Shown here: one piece after another, positions 51,227-60,393 of the stretch
Numbering within the stretch: the first letter of the stretch is position 1
Layout of the letters: each line of letters starts with the position of its first letter
Source: Anaerolineae bacterium
GTDB lineage: Bacteria > Chloroflexota > Anaerolineae > JAADDB01
Direction of reading: 5' to 3'
DNA length: 64,000 bases
NCBI GenBank assembly: GCA_015490995.1
Contig: WFWT01000128.1
Coordinates: 1 to 64,000 of the forward strand
Position numbers and translations under genes: made by a program
Notes under the pieces: model-generated
Told to the model about the DNA's origin: nothing
The model's input: only the letters and a program-made list of their open reading frames with translations
Database searches by the model: none

Positions 51227-52361
51227 GCTCTACGGTTCAGACCGTAGCTTGCTAGAGCTGGTACGACGTCTGGATCCGGCTCGCTACCGGCCGTTGGTAG
51301 TCTTACCGGTGGATTTGCCTTATCAGGGAGCCTTGGCTCATGCCTTGAGCAAGGCCGGCATACCTTACCGGGAAGTGGACATGGCTGTGCTGCGGCGTCG
51401 GTACATGCGCCCGCGCGGGATGTGGGCGTTGCTGCGCCGCCTGATGGTGGGCACCCTAGCTCTTTTCCGGCTGGGACGTGCCCAACAGGTCGCGCTGGTT
51501 CATTCCAACAGCAGTGCTGTGTTGTGTGGAGCCACCGTCACCGCGCTGTTACGTCGTCCCCACGTGTGGTACGTGCGGGAGATGGCCCAAGCACCAACGC
51601 CAGTACGTCGCCTCCTGGCCTGGCTGGTGGCTACCCGTGCTCATCGCATTGTGGTCAACTCACGCGCGGTGGGAGATTATCTCCTGGTCGATGTGCCCTG
51701 GGCCGCGGACCGGATTGTGGTCATTCCCCCTCCGGTGGACACGACGCGCTTTTCACCCGACGTGGATGGCTCGGCACTTCGGAAAGCGTGGGGCGTGGCG
51801 ACAGAAGACGTGCTCTTCGGCGTTGTGGGCCGCATTCACTGGTGGAAAGGCCAGGATATCTTCCTGGAAGCGGCTGCCCGCATGGCTCCCCAAGCTCCCC
51901 GCGCGCGCTTTGTCATCGTGGGCGACGTGGTGCCCGGCGAAGCCGCACGACGGGAGCGCCTGCGCGCGCTGGCGCACGCGTTAGGCATCGCCTCGCGGGT
52001 TATCTGGGCCGGTTATCGGGAGGATATCCCACAAGTGATGGCCGCTCTGGACGTGTTGGTCCTGCCGTCTACCGCGCCAGAACCCTTTGGCCGGGTGTTG
52101 ATCGAAGCCATGGCCACAGCCAAGCCGGTTATCGCTACCGCCCACGGTGGCCCCCTGGAGGTCGTGATCCCTGAAAGGACCGGCTTGCTTGTCCCCCCCC
52201 GTGATGTCGACGCACTGGCCCATGCCATGTTGTGGTTCTACAAACACCCTCAACACCGCCGTGACATGGGCATAGCAGGACTTGCCCGCGTGCGAGAAAC
52301 ATATACCATAGAACAGCATGTGGCGGCCTTCGAGGCCCTGTACGCCCAGTTGCTCGATTAA
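51171..52361 (+). CDS. GT4 family glycosyltransferase
   Basis: 396 residues, GT-B fold. The N-terminus [20 protein letters not shown] and the donor domain GVVGRIHWWKGQDIFLEA, followed by LPSTAPEPFGRVLIEAMATA and KPVIATAHGGPLEVV, are typical of GT4. The E-x7-E catalytic pair lies in PEPFGRVLIEA. ATG 51171 gives a start within the ligase gene; a shorter start would remove the sugar-binding strand LLFVHSS, so I keep it. Confidence 0.88.
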   Translation: MSKPLNTPHTLLFVHSSNELYGSDRSLLELVRRLDPARYRPLVVLPVDLPYQGALAHALSKAGIPYREVDMAVLRRRYMRPRGMWALLRRLMVGTLALFRLGRAQQVALVHSNSSAVLCGATVTALLRRPHVWYVREMAQAPTPVRRLLAWLVATRAHRIVVNSRAVGDYLLVDVPWAADRIVVIPPPVDTTRFSPDVDGSALRKAWGVATEDVLFGVVGRIHWWKGQDIFLEAAARMAPQAPRARFVIVGDVVPGEAARRERLRALAHALGIASRVIWAGYREDIPQVMAALDVLVLPSTAPEPFGRVLIEAMATAKPVIATAHGGPLEVVIPERTGLLVPPRDVDALAHAMLWFYKHPQHRRDMGIAGLARVRETYTIEQHVAAFEALYAQLLD

Positions 52362-52376
52362 GAGGATGAAAACAAG

Positions 52377-53597
52377 ATGGTCTTAGCCCCTCCTGCTCGT
52401 CTGGCTCTGGAAGTATGGGACGAACAACCTGATGCGCTGGCCGCGCGTCTGGCCGCCTGCCGGGAACGGTTGGGGCTCCTTCACATTGCCATGTTGGGCA
52501 CCCGAGGGGTCCCTGCCGCGTACAGCGGCTTTGAAACATGTGTGGAGCAACTGGGGAGCCGCTTGGTGCAGCGCGGCCACCGGGTGACGGTGTACATCCG
52601 GCCTCACCATGTTCAATATCCCCATCCCACGTACCGGGGAATGCGCCTGATAGGTATACCCACCATCGCCAACAAGTACCTGGACACCATTGTGCACGCC
52701 TTCCTGTCGAGCTTGCACGCGCTGACCCAGGATTACGACATTGCCCTTTACTTCATCGTGGGCAATAGCCCGGTCACCTGGATTCCCAGACTGCGGGGGC
52801 AGATCAGCGTGTTGAACGTTGACGGCTTGGACTGGAAGCGGGATAAATGGCCGGGGTGGGCGAAACGGTACATCCGATTTACCGAACGGCTGGCGACCAT
52901 CCTTCCCAACGCGTTCGTGACCGATTCGCGAGTCGTGCAGCGATACTACCAGGAACGTTACGGTCAACGGCCACCGTACATACCTTACGGAGCCGAGGTC
53001 ACTCACCGGCCACCGGGCCCGGTGCTCCGTCGATGGGGGTTAGAACCCGGCCGTTACGTTCTGTTCGTAGGTCGCCTGGTCCCAGAGAATTGTCCGCATC
53101 ACCTAGTGGAAGCCTTCAACGGATTACGCACGGACATGAAATGTGTGATTGTGGGTGATGCGCCATACGCGGAGGATTACAAGGCTTACCTTCGCTCCAT
53201 CGCCGGACCAAACGTGGTGTTTACCGGCTATTGCTTTGGCGAGTGCTACGAGGAGATCAGCAGCCATGCGTATATCTTCGTGGAAACTTCTCAGGTAGGG
53301 GGGACCCATCCAGCACTGCTGGAAGCGATGGCCTTTGGCTCGTGTGTGGTGGTCAACGGCACGGAGGAGAACCGGGAAACCATCGGTGACGCGGGTTTTG
53401 CTTATGACGGGCACCGGGGCGGGGAAGCGCTGCGAGAGGTCCTCCAGTACCTTCTGGACCACCCGGAAGTGGTGGCCGAGTACCGACGTAAAGCTCAGGA
53501 ACGGGTGCAGCGGTACTACACCTGGGAAGCGGTGACAAACGCTTATGAGTGGCTTTTTTACCGACTTCTGGCGGAGCGTCGTGGGATTTCCTGTTAA
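52377..53597 (+). CDS. GT4 glycosyltransferase with DUF1972 N-terminus
   Basis: 406 residues. IAMLGTRGVPAAYSGFETCV and LNVDGLDWKRDKWPGWAKRY are the marks of the DUF1972 N-terminal domain, found in rhamnosyl/galactosyltransferases of capsule clusters. The donor domain has LFVGRLVPENCPHHLVEAF and ETSQVGGTHPALLEAMAFGS. The first 35 residues are extra and poorly conserved; a later start is possible. The gene is 15 bases after the previous GT4 and is the last of the polysaccharide run. Confidence 0.88.
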   Translation: MVLAPPARLALEVWDEQPDALAARLAACRERLGLLHIAMLGTRGVPAAYSGFETCVEQLGSRLVQRGHRVTVYIRPHHVQYPHPTYRGMRLIGIPTIANKYLDTIVHAFLSSLHALTQDYDIALYFIVGNSPVTWIPRLRGQISVLNVDGLDWKRDKWPGWAKRYIRFTERLATILPNAFVTDSRVVQRYYQERYGQRPPYIPYGAEVTHRPPGPVLRRWGLEPGRYVLFVGRLVPENCPHHLVEAFNGLRTDMKCVIVGDAPYAEDYKAYLRSIAGPNVVFTGYCFGECYEEISSHAYIFVETSQVGGTHPALLEAMAFGSCVVVNGTEENRETIGDAGFAYDGHRGGEALREVLQYLLDHPEVVAEYRRKAQERVQRYYTWEAVTNAYEWLFYRLLAERRGISC

Positions 53598-53700
53598 GGT
53601 ACCGTACCGGCGGCCTTCCACGGCCCTGCCGCGTAGCGGAGATCCATGTCAGGACGTATCTTGTGCCAGACCCGCGTGTTAAAACAGATGTCAGACAAAT

Positions 53701-53726
53701 CCTCCGGTGACGGTCACTCCCGGAGG
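53701..53726. terminator. Hairpin between the polysaccharide run and the SDR gene
   Basis: CCTCCGG and CCGGAGG enclose an inner GTGAC/GTCAC repeat. There is no T-run. It lies about 100 bases after the last glycosyltransferase stop and 48 bases before the SDR start, so it may end the polysaccharide transcript. Confidence 0.4.
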
Positions 53727-53773
53727 GCGTTCGGTAGTCAGGTGCGACCGAGTTCACGGTAAGGACGAACAGC

Positions 53774-54577
53774 ATGAGCAGAGAGGCGTTTGTGGAACAG
53801 GTGGCCATTATCACAGGGGCGTCCAGCGGTATCGGTCGGGCGACTGCACTTGCCCTCGCCCGCGAAGGAGCGCGCGTGGTACTGGCAGCACGGCGACGGC
53901 CAGCGCTGGACGCGGTGGCCAGAGAGGTCGAGGCCATGGGCGGCCAAGCCTTAGTAGTCCCCACCGATGTTACCGACCGACAACAAGTCACCCACCTGAT
54001 CACCCGTACCTTGGATACATGGGGCCAGGTAGACATTCTCATCGCCAATGCCGGCGTGTATATCCGTAAACCGGTCCGGGAGTTACAGGTAGAGGATGTC
54101 GAAAAGTCCATGGCCGTCAACTTTTACGGCGCACTGTACCCAGTGCTCGCGGTTTTACCCCACATGCTGCAGCGAGCGCGGGGACACATTGTGCTGGTCA
54201 CCTCCATGGACGCGAAGAAGGGCATTCCCCCGGACGCGCCTTATGTGGCGGCTAAATTTGCCCTGGCTGGGTTCGGAGATGTCCTGCGGCAAGAGCTTCA
54301 TGGCAGCGGCGTGGGAGTCACCGTGGTCTTTCCCGGTCGAGTGGACACCCCACTGATCGCAAACCTGAAGGTCCCGTGGATTTCTGCTAAAATTCCTCCG
54401 GAAACGGTGGCACGAGCCATCCTGCGAGGGATTCGGCGTCGTCAACCTGAGGTGATTGTGCCCTGGCAGGCCCGGCTGTTAATATATGCCCATACCTTTT
54501 CACCGCGCTTCGCGGATTGGGCTGTGCGCTTCTTCCACCTAGAGGGCTGGGAGGTCGCTCCTGGAGAAGGCTCCTGA
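53774..54577 (+). CDS. Short-chain dehydrogenase/reductase
   Basis: 267-residue classical SDR. The cofactor loop is TGASSGIGRATALAL, IANAGVYIRKP is the stabilising motif, and the active site is VTSMD (Ser) with YVAAKFALAG (Tyr and Lys, Y-x3-K). ARRRPAL after the second strand favours NADP. The C-terminal 50 residues are hydrophobic and aromatic and could contact lipid. It is followed after 87 bases by a gene of unknown family. The substrate is unknown. Confidence 0.9.
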   Translation: MSREAFVEQVAIITGASSGIGRATALALAREGARVVLAARRRPALDAVAREVEAMGGQALVVPTDVTDRQQVTHLITRTLDTWGQVDILIANAGVYIRKPVRELQVEDVEKSMAVNFYGALYPVLAVLPHMLQRARGHIVLVTSMDAKKGIPPDAPYVAAKFALAGFGDVLRQELHGSGVGVTVVFPGRVDTPLIANLKVPWISAKIPPETVARAILRGIRRRQPEVIVPWQARLLIYAHTFSPRFADWAVRFFHLEGWEVAPGEGS

Positions 54578-54664
54578 GACCCATGGCCCGGAGCAGGAAG
54601 GCCGGATGCTCGACCGTGCTCCGGATCACCACACTGAAGACATGAAAATGGGGAGGATGTTGCC

Positions 54665-56158
54665 ATGAGTACATCCGTGATGCCAATTGCCAAACCGCGT
54701 CATCCTTGGTTACGCCGGGTGCGGGTGTCTTTTGTGCCCGGGCCAATGACGCCCCTGCTGGAAAGTGTTGTAGACGGTATTCTCCGTGTGTTTCGCCGTT
54801 TTGGTCACGACGTGCAGGAGACCCCGGACGACAGCACCGACGTGATCATCACCACTGCACCTTTCGGACAGCCGTTACGTTGGCGAGACGCGCTGCTCTT
54901 CACCGCCCGTCGACGGTTTCAGCTACGCCGTACACCTACCCTTTACACTTTAGTACATGTCCGTCCCCGGGAATTCCGGCGCGTGCTCAGCCACCTGCGT
55001 CAGATCCTCCGAAAGGACCCACCTGATCCCAGGGACTTCGACTTTGCAGGGTTGGCCCCTCAAGCCTATCGGGTGCTCTACGAACAGGGACGCCGTGGAG
55101 GGCCTATCTTAGCCTTGGAGCGCATCGTACAGGCCCAAACCAAAAGCATTCGCGTGATCCTCATCGTAGGTGAGGACAAGCCCGAAGTCGCCTACCACTT
55201 CGACTTGGTAGGAGCGTATCCCAAAAGCCAAGGGGATAATCCTGACCTCTTCCACGAAGACATCGTCCTGCGCATGGTGACGACATTGAGCACCCGGGAA
55301 GTGACCCGGCACGAAGTGGTGGGTGATCCTATCCCACGGGCAGTGTGGGATCGCCTCAGCACCCCACGAGCCATGCAGGTGGCCGCCCGTGAGTTGGGGA
55401 AACGGCATTTCTTCACGGAGATGGTGCGCATCGCGGATTTAGTCCAGGTCCCCGCGGTAGCAGACGCGGTGGCCAGCCAGTACAGTGAGGGGTGCTTTGC
55501 CACGTGGGACCCGGAAATTCACGCACTGATTGCCACCGTGACCGGCAGTGCCCGTCCGGTGGACAAGGATAACATTACCGAGGATGACCTGGCCGTTATT
55601 GTCGGCGTGCGCCCTGATGGGCAGGGCGCACGGGTACGCCACGTCGAAGGTAAACGCAACGATCCTCCTTCCTCGGAAGCTGTTGAGCTTATGGACATGG
55701 ACAGCTTGCTCCCCCGCGTTACCCTAGGACCGGAATGGCCCCAGCAGGTAGAGGTACCGGTGGTTCGGTCAAAATTGCACGGTCACCGGGGCATTGCGGC
55801 GTACGACCCCCAGCGGGTGGAATACGTGCCCTTGGACGATCCCTATTACCACTATCTCGTCTCCTGTGCCACCGAAGCGCAGGCACGAGGTATCAAAGGA
55901 GCTTTTGCCCGCTCCGAGGCGCTACAAAACCCGGATGACCCACGCCAAGTTGTCTTTACAGTCTTGCCCGGGCACGGCGTCGTCATGGCCGAAAAGTGGG
56001 TTCCCGGCAAGGCCCCCTTCCAGGTGCTGTGGGAATACATGGATGCCGGTTATCTCGTGGTGGACAATTACGTGCCCCAGGGGCCCATGCGTTACGTACC
56101 TGATGAGACGGGGCGTATGGTGCTGGAAACGGATCGGGATGAGTGGTCATATTTATAA
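54665..56158 (+). CDS. Conserved-looking protein of unknown family, 497 residues
   Basis: I do not recognise this protein. It is soluble (no signal peptide or membrane helix) with mixed alpha/beta composition. Noticeable segments are VRVSFVPGPMTPLLESVVDG near the start, TTAPFGQPLRWRDALLFTAR, LIVGEDKPEVAYHFDLVGAY and, near the end, VFTVLPGHGVVMAEKWVPGK. His, Asp and Glu are frequent in the central part, but no catalytic motif stands out. GGGGAGG lies 8 bases before the ATG, and codon use matches its neighbours, so it is a real gene. It lies between an SDR and a PIG-L deacetylase, all plus strand, which suggests a role in sugar or lipid metabolism, without proof. Confidence 0.8.
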   Translation: MSTSVMPIAKPRHPWLRRVRVSFVPGPMTPLLESVVDGILRVFRRFGHDVQETPDDSTDVIITTAPFGQPLRWRDALLFTARRRFQLRRTPTLYTLVHVRPREFRRVLSHLRQILRKDPPDPRDFDFAGLAPQAYRVLYEQGRRGGPILALERIVQAQTKSIRVILIVGEDKPEVAYHFDLVGAYPKSQGDNPDLFHEDIVLRMVTTLSTREVTRHEVVGDPIPRAVWDRLSTPRAMQVAARELGKRHFFTEMVRIADLVQVPAVADAVASQYSEGCFATWDPEIHALIATVTGSARPVDKDNITEDDLAVIVGVRPDGQGARVRHVEGKRNDPPSSEAVELMDMDSLLPRVTLGPEWPQQVEVPVVRSKLHGHRGIAAYDPQRVEYVPLDDPYYHYLVSCATEAQARGIKGAFARSEALQNPDDPRQVVFTVLPGHGVVMAEKWVPGKAPFQVLWEYMDAGYLVVDNYVPQGPMRYVPDETGRMVLETDRDEWSYL

Positions 56159-56314
56159 TGCCCATACCTCGCTCAGCGGGAAACTATCTGAGGCGCACCA
56201 GCAGGACATCAGGATACCGCCAACCCGTGGAGGTGGAGGGGAAAATCGTGTTTGGGCTCCCACCTGTCCTTCTCGGACCTTAGACGGTGAAGTGCGAGGA
56301 CCGAGGAAGGGGTA

Positions 56315-56341
56315 AGGGCCAGAACGTGCCCTTCTGGCTCT
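56315..56341. terminator. Imperfect hairpin upstream of the PIG-L gene
   Basis: AGGGCCAGAA and TTCTGGCTCT pair over 9 of 10 positions around a 7-base loop. No T-run. It lies in the 241-base gap before the deacetylase gene, which otherwise shows nothing I can name. Confidence 0.3.
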
Positions 56342-56399
56342 GTGGCCACAGGTGACCTGAGCCGGCCCGCCATCAGAGGTTCTGTGAAAGGGTGAAACC

Positions 56400-57179
56400 G
56401 TGTCGCAGCATGTGTTCATTTCACCCCATCCGGATGATGTGGTGCTCTCCTGCGGGGGCACGCTGGTACGGTTGCGTCATTTGGGCCACCGGGTAATGGT
56501 AATCACCGTGTTTGCGGAGGAACCGACTACCCCGGAGTTGAGCCCCTTTGGCCAACGTCACCTTGCCCTGTGGGACGTGGGCTCGTCGCCTATGGAAGTG
56601 CGTCGGGTGGAAGATCGGCGGGCGTTACACGTGCTGGGCGTCCAAGGGTGGTACGGTCAGTACTGCGACGCACCCTTCCGTCGACACCCTGTGGAGGGGC
56701 GATGGTTATACGAGAACGATGACGCGCTGTTCGGCATGCCGGATCCCAGCGAGGGGGACCTACCCCAACGGTTAGCCGGCGAGATCGCCACCGTATGTGG
56801 CGATGTGCCTACCACCCTCTACGTTCCCTTGGGCATGGGGCGCCACGTGGACCACGTGCTGCTTTCCGCAGCAGGACATCACCTGCGCCGACAGGGTTAT
56901 CAAGTCTTTTGGTATGAAGAGTTCCCTTATGCTCTGCAGGAGGGATACCCTTACCGCTGGGAAACGCGAGGGTGGCAACCCTACGTCGTGCCGTTGACAA
57001 TGGAGGAAGTAACCCTCAAGGTCCAGGCCATCCTCTGTTATCGCTCCCAACTCCCCTCCCTCTTTGGGGATGAACGACACGTCCAACGCACTGTCGTCGA
57101 TTACATGTTGACCGTCAGTGGACAGGGATATCCGGCTGAAAGGTACTGGATCCCCCCCACGACGAGAGGTAGTTCGTAA
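56400..57179 (+). CDS. PIG-L family N-deacetylase
   Basis: 259-residue zinc-dependent deacetylase of the PIG-L/LmbE family, which removes acetyl from GlcNAc-containing lipids or small sugars. The zinc motif is SPHPDDVVLSCGG (residues 8-20) with the later His in MGRHVDHVLLSAAGHHL. The length is normal. GTG 56400 is the start. The next gene overlaps it (TAATG) and encodes a membrane protein, so the pair is probably co-expressed. Context suggests modification of a glycolipid or glycan. Confidence 0.88.
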   Translation: MSQHVFISPHPDDVVLSCGGTLVRLRHLGHRVMVITVFAEEPTTPELSPFGQRHLALWDVGSSPMEVRRVEDRRALHVLGVQGWYGQYCDAPFRRHPVEGRWLYENDDALFGMPDPSEGDLPQRLAGEIATVCGDVPTTLYVPLGMGRHVDHVLLSAAGHHLRRQGYQVFWYEEFPYALQEGYPYRWETRGWQPYVVPLTMEEVTLKVQAILCYRSQLPSLFGDERHVQRTVVDYMLTVSGQGYPAERYWIPPTTRGSS

Positions 57180-58084
57180 TGGTAGGACGCTGGGTGCACA
57201 CCGCAATATTACGCATCTATCGCAACCCGGTGATCATTGGCCTCTCAGTTCCCTTTGTGCTGCTCAGCTGGTTATCCCGCTGGTTAGATGCGTTGAGCTC
57301 TCTAGGAGGCTTCTGGCGGATACGAAGTTTGATGTTTGATCTGTTCTTAATGCAGCTGAGCATGGAAATTGTCACCTTCTGGGATTACCTGTTAGCTTAC
57401 GGACGTGCGGTCATTTATCTTTATGGGCCGACCATCTGGCCTCGAGTGATGTCCTACCTGGTGGAAGGGGTGATGCTTTTCACCTGGCTCCTCCTGGCCG
57501 GTGTTGTGATTGACCAGAGCCGTTACACAGCGACAAGTGCCCCTCCCTGGCAGGAAAGTCTGTACTTGGCCTGGCGGCAGTGGCCTCATATGGCCCTGGT
57601 AAGTGTGGTGTTGTTCTTGCCCGCCTTCCTTCTAAGTGTGGCCTATAGCATCACCACGTTTCTGGAAAACGCCCTGCTGGAAGCATCGCGCAACCTAACC
57701 CCGGGGCCCATTTCCCAGCTCTTGTGGGCTTTCTTTCCACTGATCTTTGTACACCTGGCATGGCAGGCCATTGTGCAGGAACGTCGCGTTGCCGGGGGCG
57801 CGTTGCGACGAGCGTGGGAAGTCTTCTGGCTCGCGCCGGGGTCCTGGTTGGGTGTAGGAATAGCCGTTTTTATTGCCCACCTGCTGCTTACCAGCTTGTT
57901 GAACGCCGCGCATGCACCGCTGGCAGTGTGGCTTTTTACCGCGCGAGGGCTTGCTGCCGGCATCGCATCCTGGCTTTCAGCGAGCATTATGTTGACCCAA
58001 GCGCTGGTGCAGGTGGGGTGGTGGCTGGCTTCCTGGGGAATCTTCACCCTGGCGTGGGAGGCTATCACCCGTTCGGAGGGGTAG
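57179..58084 (+). CDS. Integral membrane protein of unknown family
   Basis: 301 residues with about six membrane helices, for example PVIIGLSVPFVLLSWLS, VMLFTWLLLAGVVI, MALVSVVLFLPAFLLSVAY and WLGVGIAVFIAHLLLTSLL. The central loop IVQERRVAGGALRRAWEVF resembles loops of DUF975-like membrane proteins, but I cannot place it with confidence. It overlaps the PIG-L gene by one base, so a shared job is likely. It ends 16 bases before a convergent GT2 gene. Confidence 0.7.
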   Translation: MVGRWVHTAILRIYRNPVIIGLSVPFVLLSWLSRWLDALSSLGGFWRIRSLMFDLFLMQLSMEIVTFWDYLLAYGRAVIYLYGPTIWPRVMSYLVEGVMLFTWLLLAGVVIDQSRYTATSAPPWQESLYLAWRQWPHMALVSVVLFLPAFLLSVAYSITTFLENALLEASRNLTPGPISQLLWAFFPLIFVHLAWQAIVQERRVAGGALRRAWEVFWLAPGSWLGVGIAVFIAHLLLTSLLNAAHAPLAVWLFTARGLAAGIASWLSASIMLTQALVQVGWWLASWGIFTLAWEAITRSEG

Positions 58085-58100
58085 GGAGATTTCTCCTTGT

Positions 58101-59153
58101 TTATATTAAACGCCCACCGGCGGTACCTGAAACCGGGCGTGTGAGATCCCTTCGCCAGTGGATCCGAGGATCCTGACGGTGTCGCCAACGCCACCAAAGA
58201 CCTAAGGGGTACCCTATCATCTTGGCCACGTCCCCTACAACGCGCAACAGGGGCACCCACAGCGCGGCCATTATCCGGGCTCGCGCGGGCCACTCCGCGC
58301 CGAGTCGTCGTAACCGCCACCACGGCCGACGGCAGTATGCCAGACCGCCGATCAACAACACACCACCGAAAAGGGGATGGCCCTTCAGGCTGAGCACTAT
58401 CAGTGCAGGCAAAACCAACAGATAGGTCACATAGCGCGCCAGATGGCGTCGTCGCCAGAGATCGGCCTGGCCGTCGCCGTAGGCATAATTGCGGTATTGA
58501 CGGAAGAACGCGCCCATGTTCGGCCGGGGACGAAAGTACACCACTGCTTCCGGTGCCCAGGTGAAATCTCCTACGATACCCCGCACACGCAAGTCGAACA
58601 CCACGTCTTCACTGTAAGCCAGCCATTCCGGGTAACCACCAACGCGTTCCCAGGTGGTACGGGTGAACGCCACTGACCGGCTGGAGGGCAGGAAGTGTTG
58701 CGGGGAAATTTCCTCCACCAGAGGAAGGGTCGTTGCTGCCAGGGCGAGTTCAAAGGGAGTACGAGGAGCGGGCAGGAAGAAACCGGCTACCGCCGGTGGA
58801 TTTTCTCCTCGTTGCCAGGGTGCAAGCAGATTTTCCAACCAGTGAGGGGAAAGACGCACCCCCGCATCGGTGACCGCGATCACCGGAGCGTTGGTCTCTC
58901 GAACTGCGATGTTTCGTCCCGCGCTGATGTTTACCCGAGGACACACTTTGACCTTTAGCGGCAGCCGTGTAGCATATTGCCGGATGATCTCCACTGTCTT
59001 ATCCTGAGAGCCGCCATCCACAATGACCACTTCCTCAGGCCGGAGGGTCTGAGCCACAAGGGAATCCAGAAGGGTGGCGATGGTGTCCTCTTCGTTCAAC
59101 ACCGTGACGATAACGGCCACGCGTGGGCGTTGCTGAGAGTTCGTTGTGCTCAT
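58101..59153 (-). CDS. GT2 glycosyltransferase with C-terminal membrane helices
   Basis: 350 residues. The GT-A domain has VAVIVTVLNEEDTIATLLDS, VIVDGGSQDKTVEII, VTDAGVRLSPHWLE (metal-binding Asp) and WLAYSEDVVFDLRVRG. Two or three helices follow (about 240-300). It could act on a polyprenol acceptor. ATG 59153 (MSTTNSQQ) starts the protein well in spite of a weak ribosome binding site; the open frame upstream has no similarity. It converges with the membrane protein gene at 57179-58084. Confidence 0.85.
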   Translation of the reverse strand: MSTTNSQQRPRVAVIVTVLNEEDTIATLLDSLVAQTLRPEEVVIVDGGSQDKTVEIIRQYATRLPLKVKVCPRVNISAGRNIAVRETNAPVIAVTDAGVRLSPHWLENLLAPWQRGENPPAVAGFFLPAPRTPFELALAATTLPLVEEISPQHFLPSSRSVAFTRTTWERVGGYPEWLAYSEDVVFDLRVRGIVGDFTWAPEAVVYFRPRPNMGAFFRQYRNYAYGDGQADLWRRRHLARYVTYLLVLPALIVLSLKGHPLFGGVLLIGGLAYCRRPWWRLRRLGAEWPARARIMAALWVPLLRVVGDVAKMIGYPLGLWWRWRHRQDPRIHWRRDLTRPVSGTAGGRLI

Positions 59154-59271
59154 AGGTAACAGGGTCCCCGCGCGTTTCGGAATCACCGGGAGCGTGCACG
59201 TCTCCACCGAATGCCGCTGCCGGCTGTTCGACGGACGCGAGGGTTGCCGACGGTGGAAACGACCGGGATGA

Positions 59272-59559
59272 TCACAGCAGCTCGATGGTATAATCGACCA
59301 CCTCGGCGTCATGGCGCATGTTCTCCACCGCTTCCACCACCTTCATCAACAGCGCGTGGGCATACCCCGCGTCGGCGCTCACACACGAGACCGCAAGCAC
59401 GGCCCGCTGGTACATGTCCTGCGCGTCCACCTCGGCCACAGAAACGTTAAATTCGTTGCGCAAGCGCGAGATAATGGGCCGGATGACCGCACGTTTACCC
59501 TTAAGCGAGCCGTTGCCCGGAATGTGTAATTCAATGGTAGCCACACCTACGGTGTACAT
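59272..59559 (-). CDS. DUF503 (YlxP-like) protein
   Basis: 95-residue DUF503 protein: VATIELHIPGNGSLKGKRAV and IISRLRNEFNVSVAEVDAQD cover the family core, which has a ferredoxin-like fold. YlxP relatives lie next to ribosome-binding factor genes, but the role is not established. It starts 3 bases after the LipM-like gene, which puts it in that operon. Confidence 0.88.
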   Translation of the reverse strand: MYTVGVATIELHIPGNGSLKGKRAVIRPIISRLRNEFNVSVAEVDAQDMYQRAVLAVSCVSADAGYAHALLMKVVEAVENMRHDAEVVDYTIELL

Positions 59560-59562
59560 GGC

Positions 59563-60393
59563 TTACACCCGTCCTGTCCATTCCGGTGTGCCGTACACAG
59601 TACGTTCCAGTTCCTGAGCCAGCGCCTCTTCCTCCGGGGTCAGCTCACCGGGTATGAATTCGATGTTCAAGGCCTCGGCGAAACCGGAAACGAGCGTATC
59701 CACCGCTTCTGCAAAGGTGATCGGACGGCCCAGGGCAGCTTCCAGGGATACCGCCCGCCGGGCCAACGTCTGCCGCAACGCATGGCGTGTGGCCTCGTCC
59801 ACGGCCAGGTAATCTACCAGCCGAGTGATATCCCCTTTGAGGGGAATAGCCCCATGTTGGAGGACCCATCCCCGACGACGTACCTGGGCGCTGCCAACGA
59901 TCTTCTGCCCCGCGGTTGTCAGGATTTCGTATGCGGAGGGCACCTCAAAACATGCCGCGCTGACGTCCGGGCCGGCCCGAGCATGTGCGTCCGCTTTGTA
60001 CACCGAAAGCCCGAGGCGTTTCAGCCCGCAGGTCAACCCTTCACTTAACCGCAAGTAGCAATCCAGCACAGCCCCGCGCAGGCGTGGCTCGTCCTCCGGT
60101 CCGGCCACGCTGTAAGTAACCTCGTCAACGTGCAAGATCGCGCGTCCCCCGGTGGGACGACGTACCACATCCACGCCCGCCGCCCGACAGCGGTCAAGGT
60201 CCACCTCCCGAAGGGGTTGATGACGCCCCAAAGAGATACAGGGAGGGGTCCAGGCGTAAAAGCGAAGGGTGGGCGGCACTTTACCCGCGCCCGCCAAACG
60301 GGCTATCGCTTCATCCACCGCCATGTTCCACGCACCCCGCGCGGGAGGATGCACAATCAACCGCCAGCGACTGCGTGGCCATTCTGCGTTCAT
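59563..60393 (-). CDS. LipM-like octanoyltransferase/lipoate-protein ligase family protein
   Basis: 276-residue biotin/lipoate A-B protein ligase fold enzyme, which attaches octanoyl or lipoyl groups to lipoyl domains. RRPTGGRAILHVDEVTYSV is the substrate loop, and GQKIVGSAQVRRRG holds the conserved Lys164. Cys148 in SAACFEVPSAYEI matches the catalytic Cys of LipM. No ATP-dependent LplA C-terminal domain is present, so octanoyltransfer from acyl carrier protein is likelier than ligase activity. The ATG overlaps the methyltransferase stop (ATGA). No lipoyl enzyme gene is in the window. Confidence 0.85.
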   Translation of the reverse strand: MNAEWPRSRWRLIVHPPARGAWNMAVDEAIARLAGAGKVPPTLRFYAWTPPCISLGRHQPLREVDLDRCRAAGVDVVRRPTGGRAILHVDEVTYSVAGPEDEPRLRGAVLDCYLRLSEGLTCGLKRLGLSVYKADAHARAGPDVSAACFEVPSAYEILTTAGQKIVGSAQVRRRGWVLQHGAIPLKGDITRLVDYLAVDEATRHALRQTLARRAVSLEAALGRPITFAEAVDTLVSGFAEALNIEFIPGELTPEEEALAQELERTVYGTPEWTGRV

